Assembly: GCA_964365905.1 (NCBI GenBank) | Contig: CAYIRQ010000037.1 | Coordinates: 1-11,642, forward strand | Reading direction: 5' to 3' | Origin: CAYIRQ01 sp964365905 | GTDB lineage: Bacteria; Patescibacteriota; Gracilibacteria; Peribacterales; Peribacteraceae | Length of the DNA stretch: 11,642 nt | In this document: positions 4,517-11,254 of the stretch, one piece after another | How the letters are laid out: the number at the start of each line of letters is the position of its first letter | Position numbering within the stretch: position 1 is the stretch's first letter | Position numbers and translations under genes: made by a program | Notes under the pieces: model-generated | Database searches by the model: none | Seen by the model: the letters and a program-made list of their open reading frames with translations, nothing else | What the model was told of the DNA's origin: nothing

Positions 4517-6721
4517 ATGTCTCTGTCAAAGGAATATACCCTCGAGCTCGGGGACGAGAAGCTCACCGTGCGCACGGGCGCGCTTGCGACACAGGCGAAT
4601 GCATCTGTCGTTTGTCAGATGGGCGACACGGTCTCCCTCGGAACGTGCACCATCTCCGCAAAGCCGCGCGAGGGCGTGGATTTTCTTCCACTGCAGGTTG
4701 TCTACCAGGAGAAGTACTATGCCGGAGGAAAAATTGCCGGGAGCAGATTCCGCAAGCGTGAGGGGCGGCCGTCGGATGATTTCGTCCTCATGGGGCGCGT
4801 CATTGACCGGGGACTCCGTCCGATGTTCCCGAAAGATATCAGGAATGATATTCAGGTCATGTGCACCGTTCTTTCATATGATTTCGAGCATGAACACGAT
4901 ATTGCATCCGCAAATGCCGCGAACCTGGCTGTTTCCTTAAGCGATTGTCCGTGCGATGGCCCCTTGGGATCGGTCCGCGTGGGCCTCATCGGCGGAGAAC
5001 TCGTTCTCAATCCTTCCGTGGAAGCCATGACAAAGAGTGATCTCGATCTCTTTGTCACGGCCTCTCTTGAGCGCGTCGTCATGATTGAGGCCGGCGCGAA
5101 GGAAGTGCCGGAAGCGGAGATCCTGCGTGCGATTGCTTTCGGGAAGAAGTGGGCACAGAAGATCGCGCGGTTCTTCGCGGATATTCAAAAAGAGGTCGGG
5201 AAACCAAAGTTCGAAGTTTCGCTCCCATTTGAGCACAAGGAGGCCTATGAGTATCTGAAAGCATGGGCGCTTCCGATTGTCACGAAAGCCATTCGCGAGC
5301 CGCTCCCGAAGCTTGAGCGGCGAAAGATCTTTAATGATTTGATGGCTGGAGCAGAGCAGAAGCTGAAAGCCGCAATGGACAATGGACAATGGACAATGGA
5401 CAGTGCAGAAGAGAAAGCAGAGCTCCTTGCTCACGGCCCTGTTCTTGTCGATAAGATCATCAGGGGAGAAGTGCGGCGACTGATTCTCGAGGAAGGCGTG
5501 CGGATGAGCAGTCGCAAAGTCGATGTGATCCGTTCTCTTTCGGCGATCATCGATATTCTTCCGAATCGTGTGCATGGTTCCGCGCTCTTCCAGCGCGGCG
5601 AGACGCAGGCGCTCACGACGGCAACACTCGGCGGCCCCGGATCGCAGCAGATCGTCGAAGGGATGGAGGGGGAACGAAAGATGCGCTACATGCATCATTA
5701 CAATTTTCCTCCATTCTCGGTGGGAGAAACGAGCAATCGCCTCTTCGTTGGAAACCGCGAGATCGGCCACGGCAATCTTGCCCAGCGCGCTCTCGAGCCC
5801 GTTCTTCCGGATGCGGAGAAATTTCCCTACACCATCCGCACGGTCACGGAGATTCTCGAAAGTAACGGCAGCTCCTCGATGGCTGCAACCTGCGGCTCGA
5901 CGCTCGCGCTCATGGCGGCGGGCGTGCCGCTCACGGCGCCCGTTTCCGGCATCGCTCTCGGGCTTATCTCGGATGAGGCCAAGGGGAAGTACGTCGTGCT
6001 CTCGGATCTGCAGGATGAGGAGGATTTTGGCGGCGATATGGACTTTAAGGTTGGAGGAACAGCGAAAGGTGTTACGGTGATTCAGATGGATAGCAAGATC
6101 AAAGGATTGCCGGATGATGTGTTTGCAGAAGCACTCGAGCGTTCCCGCACGGGCCGCGCAACGATTCTTGCCGTGATGACGGCGGCAATCGCAGAACCGC
6201 GCAAGGAACTCTCTCCCTATGCGCCGCGCATCGAGACGATTCAGATCAATCCCGATGACATCCGTCTTGTCATTGGCAAGGGCGGTGAGACGATTCAGAA
6301 GATCACGGGAGAACTCGGCGTCGAGATCGATATCGAGGATAGCGGCATCATCTTCATCACCTCGGTGAATGGGGAAGCGATGGTGAAAGCGAAGGAATGG
6401 ATTCAGGGCATCGTTGCGAAGCCGGAGGTGGGGAAGGTCTACGACGCGAAAGTCGTGCGCATTATCCCCGGCGTTGGTGCTATTGTGGAATTCCTCCGGG
6501 GCAAAGACGGCATGATCCATATCTCCGAGCTCCAGTGGAAGCGGACGGAGAATGTGGAAGACGTCGTGCAACTGGGGCAGGAGCTCAAGGTGAAAGTCGT
6601 CGAGTACGATGCCATTGAAGGAAAGACGAGGCTCTCCCTGAAACAGATGACGGCTCCGCCGGAAGGGTTTGTGCCGAGCTTCGGGCCACGACGCTCAGGG
6701 CCGCCGCATCGGAGTCGGTAG
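4517..6721 (+). CDS. pnp: polyribonucleotide nucleotidyltransferase (PNPase)
   Basis: A phosphorolytic 3'-5' exoribonuclease acting in mRNA decay, working as a ring-shaped trimer. The 734-aa product shows the full bacterial order: first RNase PH domain (about residues 10-215, with the FLPLQVVYQEKYYAGGKI and RVIDRGLRPMFP segments), a helical linker (about 215-330), the second RNase PH domain (about 335-560) with the catalytic GDMDFKVGG block at 506-514, a KH domain with VIGKGGETI at 585-593, and an S1 domain at about 638-709 (GVGAIVEFLRGKDGMIHIS). The tail PPHRSR is basic. Length is normal. Residues 287-295 (MDNGQWTMD) in the helical linker are encoded by a tandem heptamer repeat and look inserted. 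The start MSLSKEYTLELG fits the family; the ATG has no free Shine-Dalgarno. No terminator is seen in the 27 bp before the convergent YtxH-like gene. Confidence 0.97.
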   Translation: MSLSKEYTLELGDEKLTVRTGALATQANASVVCQMGDTVSLGTCTISAKPREGVDFLPLQVVYQEKYYAGGKIAGSRFRKREGRPSDDFVLMGRVIDRGLRPMFPKDIRNDIQVMCTVLSYDFEHEHDIASANAANLAVSLSDCPCDGPLGSVRVGLIGGELVLNPSVEAMTKSDLDLFVTASLERVVMIEAGAKEVPEAEILRAIAFGKKWAQKIARFFADIQKEVGKPKFEVSLPFEHKEAYEYLKAWALPIVTKAIREPLPKLERRKIFNDLMAGAEQKLKAAMDNGQWTMDSAEEKAELLAHGPVLVDKIIRGEVRRLILEEGVRMSSRKVDVIRSLSAIIDILPNRVHGSALFQRGETQALTTATLGGPGSQQIVEGMEGERKMRYMHHYNFPPFSVGETSNRLFVGNREIGHGNLAQRALEPVLPDAEKFPYTIRTVTEILESNGSSSMAATCGSTLALMAAGVPLTAPVSGIALGLISDEAKGKYVVLSDLQDEEDFGGDMDFKVGGTAKGVTVIQMDSKIKGLPDDVFAEALERSRTGRATILAVMTAAIAEPRKELSPYAPRIETIQINPDDIRLVIGKGGETIQKITGELGVEIDIEDSGIIFITSVNGEAMVKAKEWIQGIVAKPEVGKVYDAKVVRIIPGVGAIVEFLRGKDGMIHISELQWKRTENVEDVVQLGQELKVKVVEYDAIEGKTRLSLKQMTAPPEGFVPSFGPRRSGPPHRSR
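5374..5401 (+). repeat. 7-bp tandem repeat inside pnp
   Basis: Four perfect copies of AATGGAC in a row. Three copies (21 bp) keep the frame, and the run is read through as MDNGQWTMD in the helical linker of PNPase. Confidence 0.9.
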
Positions 6722-6748
6722 GAGTGGAAAAACACCATGACACTGCTT

Positions 6749-7108
6749 CTACCAAATCTTCCTCTCCACCTTGTCCTTCGCTTTCTCGTAGGCGTTTGCC
6801 GCGGTCTTCTTCGCGGCGTCCATGGCGTCTTCGCCCAGAGATTCTGCCTCCTTCTTCACATTCGACCACTTGTGCCACATGTAACGCTTGGCTTTCCGTA
6901 AGTTCCGCTGCGTATCATCGCTTTCGAGCCACTGCTTTGCTTCCTTCGCGACTTCGCGACCGCCACGATGTAATTCTTTCCCGAGCATCTTCGCTGCACT
7001 TGAAGGATCCTTCGCATCACGAAGATCCTGACGGAGTTTGCGGTTACTGATGAGGAGACCTCCAAAGAGACCTCCGAGAGCGCCGAGGAGGAAATTGAGC
7101 TTTTTCAT
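6749..7108 (-). CDS. YtxH-like membrane-anchored helical protein
   Basis: A 119-aa protein with an N-terminal glycine-rich membrane segment (residues 5-21, FLLGALGGLFGGLLISN), followed by a long charged helical region with alternating Lys, Glu and Ala (for example AMDAAKKTAANAYEKAKDKVERK), also rich in Trp and Arg in the middle. This layout, one short anchor plus an amphipathic LEA-like or YtxH-like helix, is common in small stress-associated envelope proteins; the specific role is unknown. The start MKKLNF follows a -10-like TACAAT by 9 bases, with a GAGG between them that could serve as a Shine-Dalgarno. It is transcribed towards pnp and lies 84 bp downstream of uvrC, in the same direction. 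The family call rests on architecture rather than on a signature motif. Confidence 0.75.
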   Translation of the reverse strand: MKKLNFLLGALGGLFGGLLISNRKLRQDLRDAKDPSSAAKMLGKELHRGGREVAKEAKQWLESDDTQRNLRKAKRYMWHKWSNVKKEAESLGEDAMDAAKKTAANAYEKAKDKVERKIW

Positions 7109-7117
7109 AAGATCCTC

Positions 7118-7145
7118 ATTGTACGTTCCTCAATGGTTTCTGCAA
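7118..7145 (-). promoter_or_regulatory. possible promoter of the YtxH-like gene
   Basis: On the - strand TACAAT (7123-7118) matches 5 of 6 bases of the -10 consensus, with TTGCAG (7145-7140) 16 bases upstream as a weak -35. It would give a leader of about 2-3 bases. Confidence 0.4.
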
Positions 7146-7161
7146 TGTGTGCAGAGTTGAG

Positions 7162-7193
7162 AAATTGTTAAATTGTTCAATTGTTATATTGCT
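7162..7193. repeat. 8-bp tandem repeat between uvrC and the YtxH-like gene
   Basis: Units AAATTGTT, AAATTGTT, CAATTGTT, ATATTGCT follow each other; the last overlaps the uvrC stop codon. The composition resembles the repeat block upstream of pnp. Confidence 0.7.
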
Positions 7194-9399
7194 ATGAGAC
7201 AAGAGCATGCTTTGCTCTTCGTTCCCGATGCCGGTTTGCAAAGCGGTGCGCTTCATCTCTGAGGCGCATGAGGAGGAAGCGTGCGTCCTCGGGGAGGGGG
7301 ACCGGATCTGCGGAGCTACTCGGGATGACACTGGCAAACACATCTTCTTTTTCCTTCGCGAGCGCGATGATGGGAATCTCGATGCGCAGCATACGGAGCG
7401 TTTCCTCACCGGCGCTGAGCTGTCCTTTGCCACCGTCGAGGACGAGGAGATCGGGACGAGAGGTGAAGCTGGGATCGAGTTTGCTTTTGCGCACCTCGAG
7501 CATCATCACAATGCCGCATGGGCATTGCGGATTTTTCGACTGTTCTTCGTCGAGCATGGCTTGAAGAATCATCGGGATTTTTTCGATGCGCTGGAAACCA
7601 AGTTCTGCATAGTATTCGTGGAGATCCGAGGAAATCATGACATACACTTTTCCTTTCTTTGCCTTTTCGAGAAGCTTCCGAATGACAGCATGACCGAGCT
7701 TCTGCCCGCGATGTTCCTCATCAACCCAGACGGATTTGATCTCTTTGATGCTGCCGGCATGGTCGAGCAGCCTCCCGCATCCCACGATTGCGCCCCCGTG
7801 CCGCGCAACGATGAAATCGCGCGTATGGACATCTTTTGTGCTTAAAAGATCCGGATGGCGCTCGATGATGCCTTCGAGGACGTGCTGCTCCTCTTTGCGC
7901 GCTTTTCCAAATTCGATGCCCAGGGACTTCCAGCGTTCTTCTGCATCAATGAGGTACCGGAGACGTCGTCGCAGAACTTCGCGCAGGGCTTTGTAATCAT
8001 CAATTTCTCCATTTCTGATACTCCGGAGCGTGAAAGAACGGTAGTGATCACTGGCTGCTTTCCCGTCGAGAAAAACGACCATGCTGCCAACAGTTTCCGT
8101 TCCGGAAAGATGCGATATGTCGTAGCACTCGATGCGTTTGGGGAGGTTCGGAAACCCCAACCCTGTTTGCAATTCTTGCAACGCTCGTTCGAGCTTCGCA
8201 TCCTCCGCTTCCCACTTCGCAAATTGTTGCTCCACTTTTTCGAGGGCATTCGCTTCCGCCATTTGGAGAAGCTTCGACTTCTTGCCACGCTCGGGAACGT
8301 GCATGCGCACACGTTTTTGGTTTTTGGTTCTTCGTTTCTGGTTCAACCATTCTTCAAGGGCGTTCTCCCCCTCAAATGGTTCCCTGATGAGGATCGTATC
8401 GGGAATATCCGTCGTTTCGAAGTAATACTGCGGAAGAAATTGCGCGAGGACTTCGCTGCTGCGTCCCGCTTCCCCCTGGAGAGAGAAGCTCAGTTCCTGC
8501 ACGAGTTTCCCCTCGCGTTCCTTCAGAAGGACAACCTGCGCCCGACTGCGGAGGAGCGCGACGCCGAAGATGTCCGTATCCTCCCCGCTCGTGCCGGAAA
8601 CCACCTGCTGTTCCTCGAGAGATTCAATGTGATGGAGCGTGTCGCGAAACTTCGCTGCTTTTTCGAACTGTTTCGCGGATGCAGCTTCATTCATGAGAAC
8701 GTGTAATCGTTCAATCACTTCCTCATGGTCGCCACGGAAGAAGGCAATGACCTTTCTGATGCGTTCGCGGTATTCCTCGTGCGAAAGTGTCCCGAGGCAA
8801 AGACCGTTGCAGCGGCCAATTTGCTGGTCGATGCAGGGTTTGAGATCGATGTCATGCTGAGCGGCAGACGAAGCATGCATTTTATTCAACACATCGATCG
8901 AACGTTTGCATGCTCTCCACTCAAATATTGTATGGAGGAGATCGAGCGTGTTCCTGAGATCGAAGTTACTCAAGAACGGACCGAAGTACGTGGCTTTGGG
9001 ATTCTCCATCCGGCGCACAATCTCGAGTGTGGGATAGGGATCTTCCTGCGTGATCTTGAGGTAGACGTAGTTTTTATCATCCTTCATGAGAACGTTATAT
9101 TTCGGACGATGCTCCTTAATCAGATTTGTTTCGAGGATGAGAGCCTCGAGCTCGTTTGCCGTCACCGTATAATCGAAATCCGCGATCCGCTCGAGGAGCG
9201 CAAGCTTCCACGGTCCCAGGGATTTATCCCGTTTTTGCACGTAGCTTTTGAGTCGACTCCGCAGGTCCTTCGCCTTGCCGATATAGAGAACCGTTCCCTC
9301 GCTATCGAGCCACCGGTAAATGCCGGAGCTGCGTGGAGACTTCGCGATCCGTGCGCGCAGCTGCTTCAGGATTTCGTCGGATGCGTTGTTCTTCTTCAC
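7192..9399 (-). CDS. uvrC: UvrC excinuclease subunit with an inserted GNAT domain and no HhH domain
   Basis: Makes both incisions around DNA damage in nucleotide excision repair, together with UvrB. Numbering here is from the longer ATG frame at 9501. N-terminal GIY-YIG nuclease: GIYRW at 60-64, VLYIGKAKDLRSRL at 71-84, Glu124 in the LETNLIKEH segment. The cysteine cluster is C198, C223, C231, C234. The UVR segment for UvrB contact spans about 255-300. The RNase H-type nuclease has ECYDISHLSG at 458-467, VLDGGKGQL at 687-695 and DEAHRFANRHR at 749-759. Between REVLRRRLRYL (507-517) and PDLLVLDGG (683-691) sit some 165 residues of an acetyltransferase domain. The protein ends at RRAKHALVS, exactly where other UvrC proteins go on into the (HhH)2 DNA-binding domain. 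I chose GTG 9399 (735 aa): it avoids a 74-bp overlap with the upstream gene and fits family N-termini. Residues 387-397 (NQKRRTKNQKR) look repeat-derived. Confidence 0.93.
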   Translation of the reverse strand: MKKNNASDEILKQLRARIAKSPRSSGIYRWLDSEGTVLYIGKAKDLRSRLKSYVQKRDKSLGPWKLALLERIADFDYTVTANELEALILETNLIKEHRPKYNVLMKDDKNYVYLKITQEDPYPTLEIVRRMENPKATYFGPFLSNFDLRNTLDLLHTIFEWRACKRSIDVLNKMHASSAAQHDIDLKPCIDQQIGRCNGLCLGTLSHEEYRERIRKVIAFFRGDHEEVIERLHVLMNEAASAKQFEKAAKFRDTLHHIESLEEQQVVSGTSGEDTDIFGVALLRSRAQVVLLKEREGKLVQELSFSLQGEAGRSSEVLAQFLPQYYFETTDIPDTILIREPFEGENALEEWLNQKRRTKNQKRVRMHVPERGKKSKLLQMAEANALEKVEQQFAKWEAEDAKLERALQELQTGLGFPNLPKRIECYDISHLSGTETVGSMVVFLDGKAASDHYRSFTLRSIRNGEIDDYKALREVLRRRLRYLIDAEERWKSLGIEFGKARKEEQHVLEGIIERHPDLLSTKDVHTRDFIVARHGGAIVGCGRLLDHAGSIKEIKSVWVDEEHRGQKLGHAVIRKLLEKAKKGKVYVMISSDLHEYYAELGFQRIEKIPMILQAMLDEEQSKNPQCPCGIVMMLEVRKSKLDPSFTSRPDLLVLDGGKGQLSAGEETLRMLRIEIPIIALAKEKEDVFASVIPSSSADPVPLPEDARFLLMRLRDEAHRFANRHRERRAKHALVS
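7456..7947 (-). other. GNAT acetyltransferase domain embedded in uvrC
   Basis: Encodes about residues 519-682 of the long UvrC frame. The order of elements is that of a GNAT fold: DFIVARHGGAIVGCGRL (562-578), then EIKSVWVDEEHRGQKLGHAVI (587-607) with the R-G-Q-x-L-G acetyl-CoA loop at 598-603, and YYAELGFQRIEKIPMIL (630-646) with the GF motif. The end, CPCGIVMMLE, recalls the Cys-x-x-Cys tail of N-acetylglutamate-synthase-type GNATs. It lies between helix A and strand 4 of the RNase H fold, in one uninterrupted frame. Substrate unknown. Confidence 0.85.
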
Positions 9400-9405
9400 G
9401 CTCGT

Positions 9406-9411
9406 AGTATA
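9406..9411 (-). promoter_or_regulatory. -10 box directly before the uvrC GTG
   Basis: TATACT on the - strand (9411-9406), 5 of 6 to consensus, six bases before the GTG at 9399. No convincing -35 lies 16-18 bases upstream, so this is a weaker call than the ureohydrolase promoter, which has the same spacing to its GTG. Confidence 0.4.
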
Positions 9412-9427
9412 TAGCCAGGTTGCTTCT

Positions 9428-9973
9428 TTACCGGTTTTTTTTGTTATCTTCCTTTTCCCTTTGCTGCACAAGCTCTGCAAGTTCGCGGGAACTGCGGACA
9501 TGTTGCGAGAGGAAGCGTATCTGCTGTCTCATCGTCGTCACCATGTTTCCCACCTCTTCCATCGCTGCTGCAGTTTGGGACAATTGTCCTTCAAGACCCT
9601 CGAGTCTTCGCAAGAAAGGGAAGCATGAATGGTATTGGAGGCTGGGATCATCGAACCTGCCGGCAAGAATTGCTGCATACGCTTTCTCTTCAGCTGCGAC
9701 ATTGACGTCCAGTTGTTTCGCACACTCGAAGAACAGTCTTGTATTGAGTTCTGCACTTGTTCTGTCACCGAAGAATTTTCCTTCCGTAACAAAGGCGAAA
9801 AGCCTTCTTACAACCTCTTCGTCGCGCCATCGTTCCGCTGCTTTCTGCAATGTTTGTCGTGAGGAAACAAACGACGCAAGACGTGGATTTGCCCAATCCT
9901 TCAGCTCCTCACGCAGATGGAAGGGTGTTGCGGGATTGGCTGCTTCTGTGCCACTAGCGTACTTTTCAAGCAT
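9428..9973 (-). CDS. hypothetical protein with C-terminal coiled coil
   Basis: A 181-aa soluble protein that I do not recognise. The N-terminal two thirds is mixed and helical (FHLREELKDWANPRLASF, then RWRDEEVVRRLFAFVTEGKFF). The last 60 residues, from about 120, form a likely coiled coil (RLEGLEGQLSQTAAAMEEV and on to VRSSRELAELVQQREKE) with a lysine-rich end. No signal peptide or membrane segment. The ATG at 9973 has no Shine-Dalgarno and the frame stays open somewhat upstream, so the start is uncertain. It lies 28 bp before the chosen uvrC start and 56 bp after the decayed polymerase gene; nothing else is visible in that short gap. Codon use and composition look like a real gene. Confidence 0.7.
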   Translation of the reverse strand: MLEKYASGTEAANPATPFHLREELKDWANPRLASFVSSRQTLQKAAERWRDEEVVRRLFAFVTEGKFFGDRTSAELNTRLFFECAKQLDVNVAAEEKAYAAILAGRFDDPSLQYHSCFPFLRRLEGLEGQLSQTAAAMEEVGNMVTTMRQQIRFLSQHVRSSRELAELVQQREKEDNKKNR

Positions 9974-10202
9974 TGGAGAGCGATGTTTAGCGCAGTTTTC
10001 CTGCTAGGCAAGGCTTCTTTCAAGTTTTTTTACCGTAATGCACCTCCATAATGCACACTTTCCTTCCCAAAAATCTCCCGTAGCTCATCAATCGTTCGTT
10101 GAAGAGAACGCAAGCGTTCGGGATCGTGATCATCGAAGAGGGAACTTTGCCGGGGGCCACGGGAGCGAAGGTGGGAGAGGACGAGGCCAACTTGGATGAA
10201 AC

Positions 10203-10275
10203 GTGTCATGCCGAGTAGCGCCGCCGTGCTCCCTCGATACATCCTTCGCTGTGCTCGGGACACTCGGGATGACAC
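10203..10275. repeat. 73-bp palindromic intergenic-type element in the polymerase remnant
   Basis: Ends GTGTCATGCCGAGT (10203-10216) and ACTCGGGATGACAC (10262-10275) are inverted repeats with one mismatch in 14. The interior contains ATCCTTCGCTGTGCTCGGGA, typical of the widespread mobile intergenic elements of the GTCATCCCGAG type. The element is in frame with the little-finger remnant. No target duplication is seen. Confidence 0.7.
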
Positions 10276-10396
10276 GGCGGCGCATATCGAGGCATCAAAC
10301 GCCTCCTTTGCAAATGGCAGGAGCAGTGCTTCTTCGCAGAGGAAACGGCCGAAGCGTCGCTCGGCGCCGACGAATCCTCCCCCTGCGGTGCGTTCC

Positions 10397-10442
10397 AAAA
10401 AGGTGTCAGGAACCCTCGAGAAAAGGTTCCTGACACCTTTTT
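10397..10442. repeat. perfect 18-bp inverted repeat (REP-like hairpin) at the deletion junction
   Basis: Arms AAAAAGGTGTCAGGAACC (10397-10414) and its exact complement (10425-10442) around a 10-base loop. A/T runs on the outside make it a possible terminator in both directions. The GGTGTCAGGAACC core resembles REP-type palindromes that are moved by Y1/RayT transposases in other genomes; no such gene is in the window. Confidence 0.8.
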
Positions 10443-10575
10443 CAGATCCCGTAACTTGCCGCAATGACGCAGCCGCCCCCCATCCCGAGCGCGAGGAGCT
10501 GCTTCCCTTTGAACTTCGGGTTCTCGCGTTGGAGAACAGAAGCAAAGAAGGCGTCGGCGTCGATATGGGCAAGCA

Positions 10576-11217
10576 TCAATATTTTCTCACGACGCTTCGC
10601 ACGACTCCCGCAACCTGCAGTTCTTCCATCGCATGGAGATCGGAATAATCCGGGTTCTCGGCGCGGAGGAAGTATTTGCCCTTTTCCTTCACGAGGCGTT
10701 TCAGAGTGAATTCGCCGTCGAGGATACCAACGACGATTTCTCCGACCCGCGGCTCCGCGCCACGCTCCACGATCACGAGATCTCCTTCGAAGATGCCGGC
10801 GGCGATCATGCTGTCTCCTTTCACGCGGAGGAGGAACGTCCGCACGGGATCGCGCACCAAAAAGTCCTCGAGCACGATCCGCTCCTCCGCCTGCTCCTCC
10901 ACGGGCGCCGCAAATCCCGCGGCGATCGGACCAAAGAGCGAGAGCGTGAGCGGTTCCGGCTTCGAGCCCTCTTCCTGCGCCACGATTTTGATCCTGCCTT
11001 TTGGATCTTTCTCGAGAAAGCGTTCGCGCACGAGGACATTCACGACTTTCGCAACCGCGTTCTTGCTCCTGAGGCCGAAGGCGATCGCGAGATCCGCGAG
11101 GGAAGGGGAGTAGCCGCGCTTTCCCTGAAAGTCCCGGATGTATTCGAGGACGGTCTTCTGATGATCGGTGAGGGAAAGGGTTGTCCCTTTCCGGATTTTT
11201 TGGGAGGTGGCAGTCAT
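10576..11217 (-). CDS. lexA: LexA SOS repressor with self-cleavage peptidase domain
   Basis: Represses DNA-damage genes and cleaves itself when RecA is activated. With the ATG at 11217 the product is 213 aa. The winged-helix DNA-binding domain starts at LSLTDHQKTVLEYIRDF and includes the recognition segment SPSLADLAIAFGLRSKNAVAKV. The S24 domain has the cleavage site Ala100-Gly101 (IAAGFAAP), catalytic Ser136 (GDSMIAAGIFEGD) and Lys173 (GEFTLKRLV). The Ser-Lys spacing of 37 equals that in E. coli LexA. I chose 11217 over an in-frame start at 11247 because a good promoter ends 7 bases before 11217 and the 11247 start lies inside it. The stop shares one base with the polymerase ATG (TGATG), so the two were one operon. 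All residues for autoproteolysis are present, so it should be functional. Confidence 0.95.
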   Translation of the reverse strand: MTATSQKIRKGTTLSLTDHQKTVLEYIRDFQGKRGYSPSLADLAIAFGLRSKNAVAKVVNVLVRERFLEKDPKGRIKIVAQEEGSKPEPLTLSLFGPIAAGFAAPVEEQAEERIVLEDFLVRDPVRTFLLRVKGDSMIAAGIFEGDLVIVERGAEPRVGEIVVGILDGEFTLKRLVKEKGKYFLRAENPDYSDLHAMEELQVAGVVRSVVRKY

Positions 11218-11224
11218 GGCCGCA

Positions 11225-11254
11225 AGTATAGGTGGACGGATGGCCACCCGTCAA
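11225..11254 (-). promoter_or_regulatory. lexA promoter with a possible self-operator
   Basis: On the - strand TTGACG (11254-11249), an 18-base spacer, and TATACT (11230-11225), each 5 of 6 to consensus. Seven bases follow before the lexA ATG. The spacer begins with GGTGG and ends with CCACC, a dyad with an 8-base centre that fills the space between the two boxes, where a LexA operator would be expected. The -35 overlaps the stop codon of the upstream gene. Confidence 0.6.

Larger units (their letters stand above)
10030..10576 (-). pseudogene. Y-family translesion DNA polymerase (DinB/UmuC type), internally deleted
   Basis: Two ends of one gene remain. The start, MLAHIDADAFFASVLQRENP, and GGGCVIAASYGI are the N-terminus of a Y-family polymerase, with the first catalytic Asp motif; it stops at residue 44 (TGA 10444-10442). 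The end reads EALLLPFAKEAFDASICAA, then RFIQVGLVLSHLRSRGPRQS and SLFDDHDPERLRSLQ, which match the little-finger domain and C-terminal tail of UmuC-like proteins. The palm residues between, some 250 codons, are gone. The junction is a perfect inverted repeat (10397-10442) whose first base completes the stop codon, and a second palindromic element (10203-10275) interrupts the little finger. The gene overlaps the lexA stop by one base (TGATG), the usual SOS lexA-polymerase arrangement. A mis-assembly across repeats is the main alternative to real decay. Confidence 0.8.

Noticed and set aside
4937..6571. 544-codon frame on the - strand
   Set aside because: It lies antisense to pnp, whose whole domain series is present; the frame is open because of the codon bias of pnp.
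7855..9414. Long + strand frames of 283 and 229 codons
   Set aside because: They are antisense to uvrC, with no recognisable motifs and a His/Phe/Arg-rich shadow composition.
9400..9501. Longer uvrC start at ATG 9501
   Set aside because: It would overlap the upstream gene by 74 bp and add residues not found at UvrC N-termini; the GTG at 9399 with a -10 box six bases before fits better.
10397..10442. CRISPR or attachment site
   Set aside because: It is a single inverted repeat without spaced direct repeats, integrase or tRNA nearby.
10206..10648. Frames on both strands over the polymerase remnant (76-150 codons)
   Set aside because: They arise from the two palindromic elements and antisense reading; only the frames with polymerase motifs are kept.
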